A stretch of 14,807 nucleotides of DNA from Pseudomonadota bacterium (GCA_016198545.1 JACQIJ010000050.1:1-14807), one strand, 5' to 3'. Positions 1 through 6,287 are shown, numbered from the stretch's first letter. Numbers and translations are program-made. Notes: generated by a model from the letters alone, not told the origin.

Positions 1-7
1 ATATATA

Positions 8-32
8 GTTGTGTTTATTATTTATATACAAC
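8..32. promoter_or_regulatory. Palindromic operator-like site, left copy
   Basis: Inverted repeat with arms GTTGTGT (8-14) and ATACAAC (26-32), one mismatch between arms, around an A/T-only centre. It overlaps the -10 box of the leftward promoter at 21-49, where repressor operators usually sit. A closely related palindrome lies at 808-831 on the other side of the pentapeptide gene: the first 8 bases (AGTTGTGT) and the block ATATACAA are identical in the two. The palindrome is directly visible; its role as a protein-binding site is inference. Confidence 0.5.
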
Positions 33-49
33 TGATATTTTTATGTCAA
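21..49 (-). promoter_or_regulatory. Near-consensus sigma-70 promoter reading left, out of the window
   Basis: On the minus strand there is TTGACA (49-44, all six consensus bases), exactly 17 nt of spacer, then TATAAA (26-21, five of six). It lies just past the stop of the pentapeptide gene and would drive a gene left of the window, with transcription starting near position 14. The palindrome at 8-32 covers its -10 box and start region, so the unseen gene is probably regulated. Confidence 0.6.
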
Positions 50-55
50 GATGCT

Positions 56-730
56 TTATCGGCGGGTAGCCGGAAGATTTCTGAGAAGGCTGCCATAACT
101 GCGGATAAAGGCATAAAGGCTGCTGCAGGCATCCCCGGGGATGGCGGCGGGCCAGCTGTCGTTGGCGAGGGCATAAATGTCCTTGCGGCGCCACAGGCGG
201 CTGCCGGTCAGTACGTTCTCATCCATCAAGCTGATGGCGAAGGGCAGGCCGTTTATAAAGATCGGAGGCCGCGAAAAGTTGCATGTAGCATTGTTGTGAA
301 GATAGCGGCAGCCGACCATGTTCTCTGCATCGATGAAATTCAGGGAAAACGCCGAAAGCGTCGAAAAGAGGCTGCCGGAGACATCGCACCCGGCGATGTC
401 GGTCGCGCCGAATGCCGCGCCTTCGAAGTGACACCCTCTCAGGCTGGAGAAGCACAGGCATGAGCTCTGGAGGCAGGCGTTCGTAAAATCTGCGCTGTCG
501 AGGGCGGCTTCGGACAGGTTTGCGCCCATCAGGTTGGCGTTTTTGAAACAGGCGTTTCGCATTTGCGCTTCATCGAGCGAGGCGTTGATAAGATTAGCGC
601 CTGACAGGTCCGCGCCGTCCAGGGTGGCATGGTCCGTAACGGCTTGCTCCAGGCATTCGCGCAGGGTGGAGAAGTCGCCCTCAAAAAGGGTTTTCCCCGT
701 CCTGTAGTCCTTTATTATTTTACGATGCAT
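56..730 (-). CDS. Pentapeptide-repeat protein
   Basis: A 224-residue protein. Residues about 38-115 contain consecutive A(D/N)Lxx-type five-residue repeats (ADLSG, ANLIN, ANLMG, ANLSE, ADFTN), which in this family build a right-handed quadrilateral beta-helix. The N-terminus (YRTGKTLFEG, then a Leu/Glu-rich helix) resembles the cap common in bacterial and phage pentapeptide proteins. After the repeats comes a non-repeat domain of about 90 residues (PPIFINGLPF, then GSRLWRRKDI). Cysteine is frequent in the repeat region. There is no signal peptide or membrane segment, so it is probably cytoplasmic. The start is supported by GGGAG nine nt upstream of the ATG. The flanks are much more AT-rich than the gene and carry paired palindromes, hinting at acquisition. 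Family function is not predictable: some members mimic DNA, most are uncharacterised. Confidence 0.85.
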   Translation of the reverse strand: MHRKIIKDYRTGKTLFEGDFSTLRECLEQAVTDHATLDGADLSGANLINASLDEAQMRNACFKNANLMGANLSEAALDSADFTNACLQSSCLCFSSLRGCHFEGAAFGATDIAGCDVSGSLFSTLSAFSLNFIDAENMVGCRYLHNNATCNFSRPPIFINGLPFAISLMDENVLTGSRLWRRKDIYALANDSWPAAIPGDACSSLYAFIRSYGSLLRNLPATRR

Positions 731-769
731 GATATTTTTCTCCCTTGCTTATGATTTTTAACTGCGGAG

Positions 770-800
770 GATATAGTTGATATTTTGCAACTGTTGTCAA
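770..800 (-). promoter_or_regulatory. Candidate promoter of the pentapeptide-repeat gene
   Basis: Minus strand: TTGACA (800-795, full consensus) and TATATC (775-770) separated by 19 nt, longer than the optimal 17. The spacer holds an imperfect inverted repeat with GTTG and CAAC ends (776-791). A regulator binding there could act on this promoter. The -35 match is strong; the long spacer makes the assignment tentative. Confidence 0.4.
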
Positions 801-807
801 GAATAAA

Positions 808-831
808 GTTGTGTATTTATTAATATACAAT
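808..831. promoter_or_regulatory. Palindromic operator-like site, right copy
   Basis: Inverted repeat with arms GTTGTGTAT (808-816) and ATATACAAT (823-831), two mismatches between arms. It is closely related to the palindrome at 8-32 and in the same orientation. It sits a few nt upstream of the -35 box proposed for the pentapeptide gene and about 20 nt upstream of the -35 element proposed for uvrC. It could serve either gene; no regulator gene is visible in the window. Confidence 0.45.
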
Positions 832-852
832 TAACAGTATTTATCTGGGTAT

Positions 853-881
853 TTGCCGCATACTGTGGAATGTCCTAGATT
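853..881 (+). promoter_or_regulatory. Candidate uvrC promoter, implying a leaderless mRNA
   Basis: TTGCCG (853-858), 17 nt spacer, TAGATT (876-881), then 8 nt to the uvrC ATG. Transcription would start within about 0-2 nt of the start codon. No Shine-Dalgarno precedes uvrC, which fits. The same geometry occurs before the carboxylase gene at 6394 and the ubiK-like gene at 10885. Confidence 0.4.
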
Positions 882-889
882 TCGTTGTC

Positions 890-2731
890 ATGACAAAACA
901 CGCAATATCGTTGGCGCGCGGCGCTGAAACAATACGAAGGTCGGCGAAAGGTCTGCCGGACACGCCAGGCGTTTACCGGATGCTGGATGAAAAGGGCGTC
1001 CCCTTATACGTCGGCAAGGCAAAAGCCTTAAGGAAGCGAGTCATTACGTATGCCAACACCGAAAAGCTTCCAGTGCGTCTGCAGCGCATGGTGGCGCGGA
1101 CGCATGACCTTGAGTTTGTTCATACGCACACGGAAGTAGAGGCGCTGCTTCTAGAAACCAACCTCATCAAGGAGTTGGAGCCGCAGTATAACGTTCTGAT
1201 GCGGGATGACAAATCTTTCCCGTATATAATGATAACCGGCGGGCATAATTTTCCGCTGCTGGCCAAACATCGCGGCGAACGGAAGAAGGGAAGCGATTAT
1301 TTCGGTCCCTTCGCTTCGGCCGGAGCTGTCAACAGGACGATTATCGCCCTGCAGAAGGCTTTCATGCTGCGCAATTGCTCCGACAGCTATTTTGCACAAC
1401 GCACGCGGCCCTGTCTGCAGTACCACATCAAACGCTGCGCTGCGCCCTGCGTCGGGCGTGTAACAAAAGAAGACTATGCGGCGCAGGTCAGGGACGTGAA
1501 GGCGTTTCTGTCCGGTAAAAGCTCCGAAGCGCAGGATCGTCTTGCCGCCGCGATGCAAAAGGAAAGCGATGCGGAAAACTACGAGGGTGCGGCGTTGCTG
1601 CGCGACCGTATCCGCGCTTTGACGGCTATTCAGGCGCGGCAGGATATAAACATCAAAAACCTCGGCGATGCCGATGTGTTCGGCCTCTACCGGAAAGAGG
1701 AGAGGTCTTGTGTGCAGGTCTTCTTTTTCCGCGGCGGGCAGAATTTTGGCAACCGCGCCTATTTCCCGCGTCACGACGATGAAGGCGAAGGGGAAATTCT
1801 GGCCTCCTTCGTCGCCCAGTTCTACGGCAACAAGCCGGCGCCGCACGAAATCATCGTCAGCCACGATCTGCCGGAACGCGCGCTGCTGCAAAAGGCGCTA
1901 GAACAGCGGCGGGAGGGAAAAGTCGAGATTTCAGGAGTAAAGCGCGGCGCGCGGGGGCGGCTGATCGAATTCGCCGTCAGGAATGCGAAAGATGCTCTGG
2001 CCCAGGAGACGCTGAAAACCGTGTCGGAGAAAAAGTTGCTGGCGGGCGTGGCGGATTTGTTCGGGCTGGAAGAACCGCCGCAGCGTATCGAGGCCTACGA
2101 CAACTCCCACATCGGCGGCACGAATATGGTAGGCGCCATGATTGTCACGGGGCCGGAAGGGTTTCGCAAGAACGCTTACCGCAAGTTCAATATCAGGACG
2201 GCGGACGCCTCCGACGATTACGGGATGATGCGCGAGGTCATGCGGCGGCGGTTCAGGAATGCCGATGAGCGTGAAGATTGGCCGGATCTTGTCCTTATAG
2301 ACGGCGGGCAGGGACAGTTGAACGCGGTCACGGAAACGCTTGCGGCTATGGGTATAGCCGGTGATTTTTGTGTCGTGTCAATTGCCAAGGGACCGGATCG
2401 CAATGCGGGCCGCGAAAAGTTCTTCATGGAGGGCAGGGACATGTTCCAGTTGCCCCAGAACGATGCCGTTCTGCACTATCTCCAGAGGTTGCGGGACGAG
2501 GCGCACCGCTTCGCTATCGGCGCGCACCGCACGCGCCGCGCGAAGCAGGTTTCAGCGTCCCCACTGGATGAAATCCCTGGCATCGGCGCGAAGCGGAAGA
2601 AAGCCCTGCTTCATCATTTCGGTTCCGCGCAGGAAGTAGCGCGGGCCGGGCTGGCGGATATTGAGAAAGTCGAAGGGGTTTCAAAGGCTATGGCACGGAA
2701 AATATTTGGATATTTTCGCGCCGGGGTTTGA
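890..2731 (+). CDS. uvrC: Excinuclease ABC subunit C (UvrC)
   Basis: The 613-residue length is normal for UvrC, which makes both incisions around bulky DNA lesions in the UvrB-DNA complex. An N-terminal GIY-YIG nuclease domain for the 3' cut is seen as GVYRM (27-31) and LYVGKAK (39-45), with E89 in the conserved LLLETNLIK stretch. A UvrB-interacting UVR motif lies around residues 205-245. The RNase H-like endonuclease domain for the 5' cut has its triad visible: D404 in DNSHIGG, D471 in LIDGGQGQL and H539 in DEAHRF. Tandem helix-hairpin-helix motifs (EIPGIGAKRKKALL, VEGVSKAMA) form the C-terminus. The ATG at 890 has no Shine-Dalgarno and lies 8 nt after a promoter-like element. It is a single-gene unit; the next gene has its own promoter. 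Confidence 0.97.
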   Translation: MTKHAISLARGAETIRRSAKGLPDTPGVYRMLDEKGVPLYVGKAKALRKRVITYANTEKLPVRLQRMVARTHDLEFVHTHTEVEALLLETNLIKELEPQYNVLMRDDKSFPYIMITGGHNFPLLAKHRGERKKGSDYFGPFASAGAVNRTIIALQKAFMLRNCSDSYFAQRTRPCLQYHIKRCAAPCVGRVTKEDYAAQVRDVKAFLSGKSSEAQDRLAAAMQKESDAENYEGAALLRDRIRALTAIQARQDINIKNLGDADVFGLYRKEERSCVQVFFFRGGQNFGNRAYFPRHDDEGEGEILASFVAQFYGNKPAPHEIIVSHDLPERALLQKALEQRREGKVEISGVKRGARGRLIEFAVRNAKDALAQETLKTVSEKKLLAGVADLFGLEEPPQRIEAYDNSHIGGTNMVGAMIVTGPEGFRKNAYRKFNIRTADASDDYGMMREVMRRRFRNADEREDWPDLVLIDGGQGQLNAVTETLAAMGIAGDFCVVSIAKGPDRNAGREKFFMEGRDMFQLPQNDAVLHYLQRLRDEAHRFAIGAHRTRRAKQVSASPLDEIPGIGAKRKKALLHHFGSAQEVARAGLADIEKVEGVSKAMARKIFGYFRAGV

Positions 2732-2821
2732 GCTTGTTTTTTAATCCACGGCCAAATTTAATTTTTTTCATTTAAATTCAATATTTTAATCGACACCACA
2801 GTGTTATGGCGAATTCCGGTA

Positions 2822-2850
2822 TTGCAGATGGAAAAATGCCGTGCTAGTGT
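2822..2850 (+). promoter_or_regulatory. Candidate promoter of the bactofilin operon
   Basis: TTGCAG (2822-2827), 17 nt spacer, TAGTGT (2845-2850), about 90 nt upstream of the bactofilin ATG. It is the best-spaced pair in the 208-bp gap after uvrC. The stretch between uvrC and this element is an AT-rich tract (about 2740-2795) with no convincing GC-stem terminator. Confidence 0.45.
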
Positions 2851-2939
2851 CCGGCCCATCACGGGAAACTGATGTAGGGGAACGCGCAGGCGCGCGTATG
2901 TGTTTATCTGGTAAACGGCAAAGATAAAGAGGATCAACC

Positions 2940-3764
2940 ATGTTTCATCGTCCCAGAATAGAAGAGCCCGACAGCCGGAAAATCGGCCGGGAAGAGGCAG
3001 ACAAAGGCGAAACTGCCGCGCAAGAGAAGGAAGAAGCAAAGGCCAGAGCGCAGAATTCTCCGGCAAAGGAAGAATCTAAAAAAGTCGAAACGATCAACAA
3101 AGCAGAGGAAGAAAAAATGAGCAACAAGGAAGAGCAGCAAGAAAAGTCGCAGGCCGCGCGCTCGGTTGATATCCCGGGTCAAGCCCATATGAAACCATAC
3201 CAGCCGCCGCGCGCGCCCGCCGGTTATGGCTATCCCGGCGCAATGGGTGGCGGAGCTGGCGTTTACGGATCTTCCCAGCCGTCGTCATCGGCGGATAAAG
3301 TTTCCAGCGGCCGCCGCCTCGTTATCGGCGAGGGTATTACTATGTCCGGCGAGATCGAGTCGTGCGACCACCTGCTGGTCGAAGGCACGGTCGAAGCTGC
3401 GCTGAAAGGAGCCAGCGTTCTTGAGCTGGCTGAAACGGGTGTTTTTTACGGTACGGTTGAAATCGATGAAGCTACCATTTCCGGTCGCTTTGAAGGCGAT
3501 ATCACGGTTAACGGACGCCTGACTGTTACGATGACAGGTTCGATTACGGGTTCGATCGCGTACAAGGAACTTGCCGTCGAATCCGGCGCTACGCTGGACG
3601 GCAAGATCACGCCGCTTTCGGCAAAAGGCGCAGGGGCCTCTGTAAAGAAAGGCGACTCCAAATCAAAGGAGGCGAAAGGGAGGTCCGTATCGCGCAGCGA
3701 TAGCGGCAACGAGCTTCCCTTCGGTGGAAATGCCGCCGTTGCCAGCGAAATGGCAGCCGAGTAA
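2940..3764 (+). CDS. Bactofilin (polymer-forming cytoskeletal protein)
   Basis: A 274-residue protein with a bactofilin (DUF583) core at about residues 124-226: short beta-helix repeats with regular glycines, as in VIGEGITMSGEIES, LLVEGTV, GVFYGTVEID, RFEGDITVNGRL and GSITGSI. Bactofilins self-assemble without nucleotide into membrane-associated filaments and scaffold cell-shape or wall enzymes. The core is flanked by a Lys/Glu-rich N-terminus (1-75), a Pro/Gly/Tyr linker (80-115) and a Lys/Ser-rich tail. The ATG at 2940 is preceded by AGAGGA. A second in-frame ATG at 3117 (residue 60) is preceded by AGAGGAAG five nt upstream, so a shorter form lacking the charged extension is possible. It is first in an operon with the next two genes. 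The common bactofilin partner, an M23 peptidase, is not adjacent. The symbol ccmA is sometimes used but not safe here. Confidence 0.9.
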   Translation: MFHRPRIEEPDSRKIGREEADKGETAAQEKEEAKARAQNSPAKEESKKVETINKAEEEKMSNKEEQQEKSQAARSVDIPGQAHMKPYQPPRAPAGYGYPGAMGGGAGVYGSSQPSSSADKVSSGRRLVIGEGITMSGEIESCDHLLVEGTVEAALKGASVLELAETGVFYGTVEIDEATISGRFEGDITVNGRLTVTMTGSITGSIAYKELAVESGATLDGKITPLSAKGAGASVKKGDSKSKEAKGRSVSRSDSGNELPFGGNAAVASEMAAE

Positions 3765-3800
3765 GCAGGGTTTCGGATCCCGGGATCAAGGGTCATGACA

Positions 3801-4427
3801 ATGAAACTGAAACCGGGATACGGAGCAGGCATGCGCGTGTTATTATCGGCCATTCATGGAGAAATGCGGCGGGCAGGACGCAGGTTTTTGCGCAGGCACG
3901 GCCTTTGCCGTACGCGCTTGATGATCGTGGGGGCAACCCTTTTTCTGGCGTTTGCGCCGCTGGGCGTCATGACCGGAAACAATGCCGTTCAGGCGTGGCT
4001 TTCAAACCGGGCTATGGCCGCGACGGATGCCTCGGTCGATGAAGATGTCGCCTTGCGCGAGGGGATGCTGACCTCCCGGCAAAAAAGAATAGCCCGCAGC
4101 TTGCGCGATGCGTTCGGTCGCAAGCCTGAATCCATTCTTGGAGCAAAAGCTGATGATGTATTGCTTGCTTTGGCGGCTCCCGGGCTGTTGCGACGCGAGG
4201 GTATGGCGCAGGCATGGCAATACCTTGTTGAATCTTGCGTCATGGATGTTTTTCTGTCTGACGGCGTTGTCGTTGATTTTGAGGTGCGGGGGCGCAATGT
4301 TGCCGTTTTGCGGCCTGAACGCGCGGAAAAGGCTCCCGTTCCCGATGCGGCGGTCTGCATGCGCAAGGTTGCCCAGGCGGGGCAGGATGCGCCTGTAATT
4401 TCTCTGGCAATGCTTGATGCCAGATAG
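3801..4427 (+). CDS. Hypothetical one-pass membrane protein with WQY...C...DVF motif
   Basis: A 208-residue protein of unknown function. A basic N-terminus (RRAGRRFLRRHGLCR) is followed by one hydrophobic segment at about residues 38-55, so the C-terminal 150 residues should face the periplasm. That part contains APGLLRREG, then WQY (139-141), C146 and MDVFLSDG, and a second cysteine at C186. From memory, this layout matches a widespread family of uncharacterised alphaproteobacterial envelope proteins; the two cysteines may form a disulfide. Start choice: AAGGG (3788-3792) is 8 nt from the ATG at 3801 but only 2 nt from the ATG at 3795, so 3801 is preferred; 3831, with GGAG upstream, is also possible. 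It lies 36 nt after the bactofilin stop and 2 nt before the next gene. Confidence 0.7.
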   Translation: MKLKPGYGAGMRVLLSAIHGEMRRAGRRFLRRHGLCRTRLMIVGATLFLAFAPLGVMTGNNAVQAWLSNRAMAATDASVDEDVALREGMLTSRQKRIARSLRDAFGRKPESILGAKADDVLLALAAPGLLRREGMAQAWQYLVESCVMDVFLSDGVVVDFEVRGRNVAVLRPERAEKAPVPDAAVCMRKVAQAGQDAPVISLAMLDAR

Positions 4428-4429
4428 AA

Positions 4430-5035
4430 ATGGGGCTTTCCACCATCATCTTCGTTCTTTTTCTGATATTCATCGTACCGTCGGCGTATGCGCAGGACAG
4501 CGCGATACGCGTTATTAATGAAGATGGATCCGTTTCGGAGATCGAACTGCCCGGCTGGGGTACGGCTCCCCCTGAAGCGGTGCAGAAGGTCTCCCGCAAG
4601 GTAAAAGAAAAACCCGTTGAAGCAGATCCGGCTGTCGAAGATAAGCCCGCTGTTACCGCGCCTCTGCCCGCAAAAAAATCCGCGGAGACGGAGAGGCTGC
4701 CGGCCATTCCCGAATATGTGGAGAAGCAGAAGCCTGCCGCGCCGCCGGTTGTGCGCGCTGCGCCTGCTTTAAAAGCGCCGCCTTTGCCCGGACGCAAACC
4801 GCAACCCATGACGCCGGAGGAAATAGCCGCTATTCCGCCGCCTAGTCTTGATGATGTCATTCATCAGAACGAAGCTGTCGGGATTGCGCTGAAATACGCG
4901 CCGCCGTCGAAAGATTTCCGGGTTTTACGCCGTCTGCAAGACGGCCGGCCGGTCTATGCCGTATTGTTCAAGACTGAGATCGGCGTGCATGAGGTTGTGG
5001 TGGACGCCTTCAACGGCAGCGTTCTGGATAAATAG
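4430..5035 (+). CDS. Secreted Pro/Ala/Lys-rich protein with PepSY-like C-terminal domain
   Basis: A 201-residue protein. Residues 1-21 are a clear signal peptide ending AYA, cleaved before QD. The middle (about 40-145) is rich in Pro, Ala, Lys and Glu, consistent with an extended spacer able to cross the peptidoglycan. Residues about 147-201 look like a PepSY domain: a helix with EAVGIALKYAP, then strands RRLQDGRPVYAVLF and VHEVVVDAFNGSVLDK, ending in the usual DA.xG.V pattern. PepSY domains are linked to inhibition of peptidases or to surface sensing. The gene starts 2 nt after the preceding stop with no good Shine-Dalgarno of its own, so it is probably translationally coupled. The product is inferred to be periplasmic; its function is unknown. 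Confidence 0.75.
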   Translation: MGLSTIIFVLFLIFIVPSAYAQDSAIRVINEDGSVSEIELPGWGTAPPEAVQKVSRKVKEKPVEADPAVEDKPAVTAPLPAKKSAETERLPAIPEYVEKQKPAAPPVVRAAPALKAPPLPGRKPQPMTPEEIAAIPPPSLDDVIHQNEAVGIALKYAPPSKDFRVLRRLQDGRPVYAVLFKTEIGVHEVVVDAFNGSVLDK

Positions 5036-5115
5036 ACCTACTCGATCGCTCTGTCCACCACAGCGCCGGGGTTGATATAGTCGAAAATTGTTTTGCTGCT
5101 GCTGTTGTTTACGAT

Positions 5116-5137
5116 GCCGTCTGATAATGACGGTTTT
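5116..5137 (+). terminator. Rho-independent terminator of the bactofilin operon
   Basis: Stem CCGTC (5116-5120) and GACGG (5128-5132) with a 7-nt loop, directly followed by TTTTT. It lies about 80 nt after the stop of the PepSY-like gene. The stem is short, so termination may be partial. Confidence 0.55.
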
Positions 5138-5219
5138 TCAAGTAAGCGGCCTTGCTGAAAATCAGGATCAGGGAATAGTTGAAAATAATACGGCGCTGCA
5201 ATGCAGGCAATAAAAACAA

Positions 5220-5247
5220 AAAGCGCGGCGTTTGACGGCCGCGCTTT
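5220..5247 (-). terminator. Rho-independent terminator of the cold-shock gene
   Basis: A perfect 10-bp stem, AAAGCGCGGC (5220-5229) with GCCGCGCTTT (5238-5247), and an 8-nt loop. Read on the minus strand it follows the cold-shock stop codon by about 25 nt and leads into TTTTTGTTTTTATTG, a good U-tract. Read on the plus strand the tail is weaker, so it mainly serves the minus-strand gene. Confidence 0.85.
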
Positions 5248-5271
5248 CCTTGTATTTCGAATGGTTCTCGA

Positions 5272-5478
5272 TTAGGCGGCTTCAGCCAGATTGGCGGCTG
5301 AGGTCTTTCCTTTTTCGGTCTGCAGCTCATAGCTGACTTTCTGACCTTCGCGCAGAGTGCGCCAGCCGGCGCGCTCAACGGCACTGATGTGCACGAACAC
5401 GTCTTTGCCACCGTCATCGGGTTGGATGAAGCCGTAGCCTTTGGTCGGGTTGAACCATTTTACTGTACCTGTTGCCAT
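5272..5478 (-). CDS. Cold-shock domain protein (CspA family)
   Basis: A 68-residue single cold-shock domain. It starts MATGTVKWFNPTKGYGF and carries both nucleic-acid binding motifs: RNP1 KGYGFI (13-18) and RNP2 VFVHIS (27-32). The family binds single-stranded RNA/DNA and melts RNA structure, mostly in the cytoplasm during cold or growth-phase change. The reading frame extends six codons upstream, but AAGGAGA six nt before the ATG at 5478 fixes the start. It is a monocistronic unit with a consensus promoter about 200 nt upstream and a strong terminator. Which Csp paralogue it is cannot be decided. Confidence 0.95.
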   Translation of the reverse strand: MATGTVKWFNPTKGYGFIQPDDGGKDVFVHISAVERAGWRTLREGQKVSYELQTEKGKTSAANLAEAA

Positions 5479-5676
5479 GTAATGTCTCCTTTGCAACTTT
5501 CATTTAAACGCCTGCCGCAACAGCGCGGCGGGCTTCTCAAGTCTGATCGCCTTCCTGTTACGGCTGGCACGTCTGATCAAACCGGTCTTTTTTCGAGGGA
5601 GAGTTACATGCCCAAAGGGCTGCCGTGTCGTCCGTATCTAAAAAGCCGTCTTCGCAGAAACGTTGTCGTCAAACTT
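5479..5676 (-). promoter_or_regulatory. Long 5' leader of the cold-shock mRNA
   Basis: Roughly 200 nt lie between the inferred transcription start and the cold-shock ATG, with no convincing gene on either strand. It contains a hairpin 35-50 nt before the ATG (GCCGC/GCGGC, 5514-5529, 6-nt loop) and two copies of GATCAGAC-type sequence near 5540 and 5575. Long structured leaders are typical of csp mRNAs, where they control translation by temperature. That this one does so is inference from its length and context. Confidence 0.45.
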
Positions 5677-5682
5677 GGCCCC

Positions 5683-5710
5683 ATTATGCATATATGTTGA
5701 TAATTGTCAA
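5683..5710 (-). promoter_or_regulatory. Promoter of the cold-shock gene
   Basis: Minus strand: TTGACA (5710-5705, full consensus), 16 nt spacer, CATAAT (5688-5683, five of six). It lies just after the stop codon of the upstream minus-strand gene at 5736, so the cold-shock gene can be expressed independently of it. Confidence 0.65.
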
Positions 5711-5735
5711 TAGGCCCGTGGAAGGGTATGCAGCC

Positions 5736-6287
5736 TCAGTTATAACGCTCCTGATGCTCATGGGGCGGACGGATATCTTCGGTCCCCGCGGCAGGTTCTA
5801 TTGCGTTAGGGCTGTCTGGCATGCGGATGGATGCGTCCTGCGCTTCTTCTTCCGGTGGAAGCTGGGTTGGGGGCAGGTTTCCGCAATCCAAGGCATTGTG
5901 CATGCCTATCATCAGGCTGCGGCGTTGCAGGGCAATATTCTCGGTGGCGGCGGCGTCTTCCCCATGTTCATTGGCGGCTTCCTTCACAAGATGGCCGGCT
6001 GCCATGAATCCGATGGTTCCAGTCAGCGTCCCGACCAGATAACTGCCGACCGTTTTTATCACGCCGATTCCAACCCCGGCTTCTCTTGATTTTTGTTGCG
6101 TTGCACGGGACTCCATCACGATTTTTTCCATCTTCATGATCTCGTGGCTGATATTGCCGCAACTCATCCCGGCATTGCCCGGCTGGCTTATTTCAAGCAA
6201 AGATGTGCCGCTTGCGGCGCGAGCGGGAGCTATTGTTTTCATAAACAAAACAAGGAACAGCATACAGCAAAGAGATGCAAGGCGCAT
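5736..6287 (-). CDS. Hypothetical exported protein with Gly-rich hydrophobic segment
   Basis: A 183-residue protein of unrecognised function. Residues 1-24 form a signal peptide (hydrophobic core LCCMLFLVLFMKTIA, ending ARA). The mature part has a Cys-containing helical stretch (MSCGNISHEIMKMEKIV), then a glycine-rich hydrophobic segment at about residues 72-100 (GVGIGVIKTVGSYLVGTLTG, continuing TIGFMAAGHLV), another helix with a second Cys (NALDCGN), and a Pro/Glu-rich acidic tail. The two cysteines on either side of the hydrophobic segment could pair in the periplasm. The frame is open to 6470, but that would overlap the divergent carboxylase gene. The ATG at 6287 gives the signal peptide and has GAGAG seven nt upstream, so it is preferred. 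It may be a membrane-inserted envelope protein. Confidence 0.65.
   Translation of the reverse strand: MRLASLCCMLFLVLFMKTIAPARAASGTSLLEISQPGNAGMSCGNISHEIMKMEKIVMESRATQQKSREAGVGIGVIKTVGSYLVGTLTGTIGFMAAGHLVKEAANEHGEDAAATENIALQRRSLMIGMHNALDCGNLPPTQLPPEEEAQDASIRMPDSPNAIEPAAGTEDIRPPHEHQERYN

Noticed and set aside
1151..1891. Open minus-strand frame of 246 codons inside uvrC
   Set aside because: Antisense shadow of a well-conserved gene; no recognisable domain or ribosome site.
2755..2779. AATTTAA/TTAAATT inverted repeat with a T-run after uvrC as terminator
   Set aside because: An A/T-only stem in an AT-rich tract is too weak to call; the T-run is in the loop, not after the stem.
3776..3787. Perfect 12-base palindrome GATCCCGGGATC between bactofilin and the next gene
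   Set aside because: No loop and no T-run, so not a terminator; no second copy noticed in the window. Probably chance.
5625..6089. Plus-strand open frame of 154 codons across the csp leader and the exported-protein gene
   Set aside because: It opposes two better supported minus-strand features, has no ribosome site and shows no recognisable domain.
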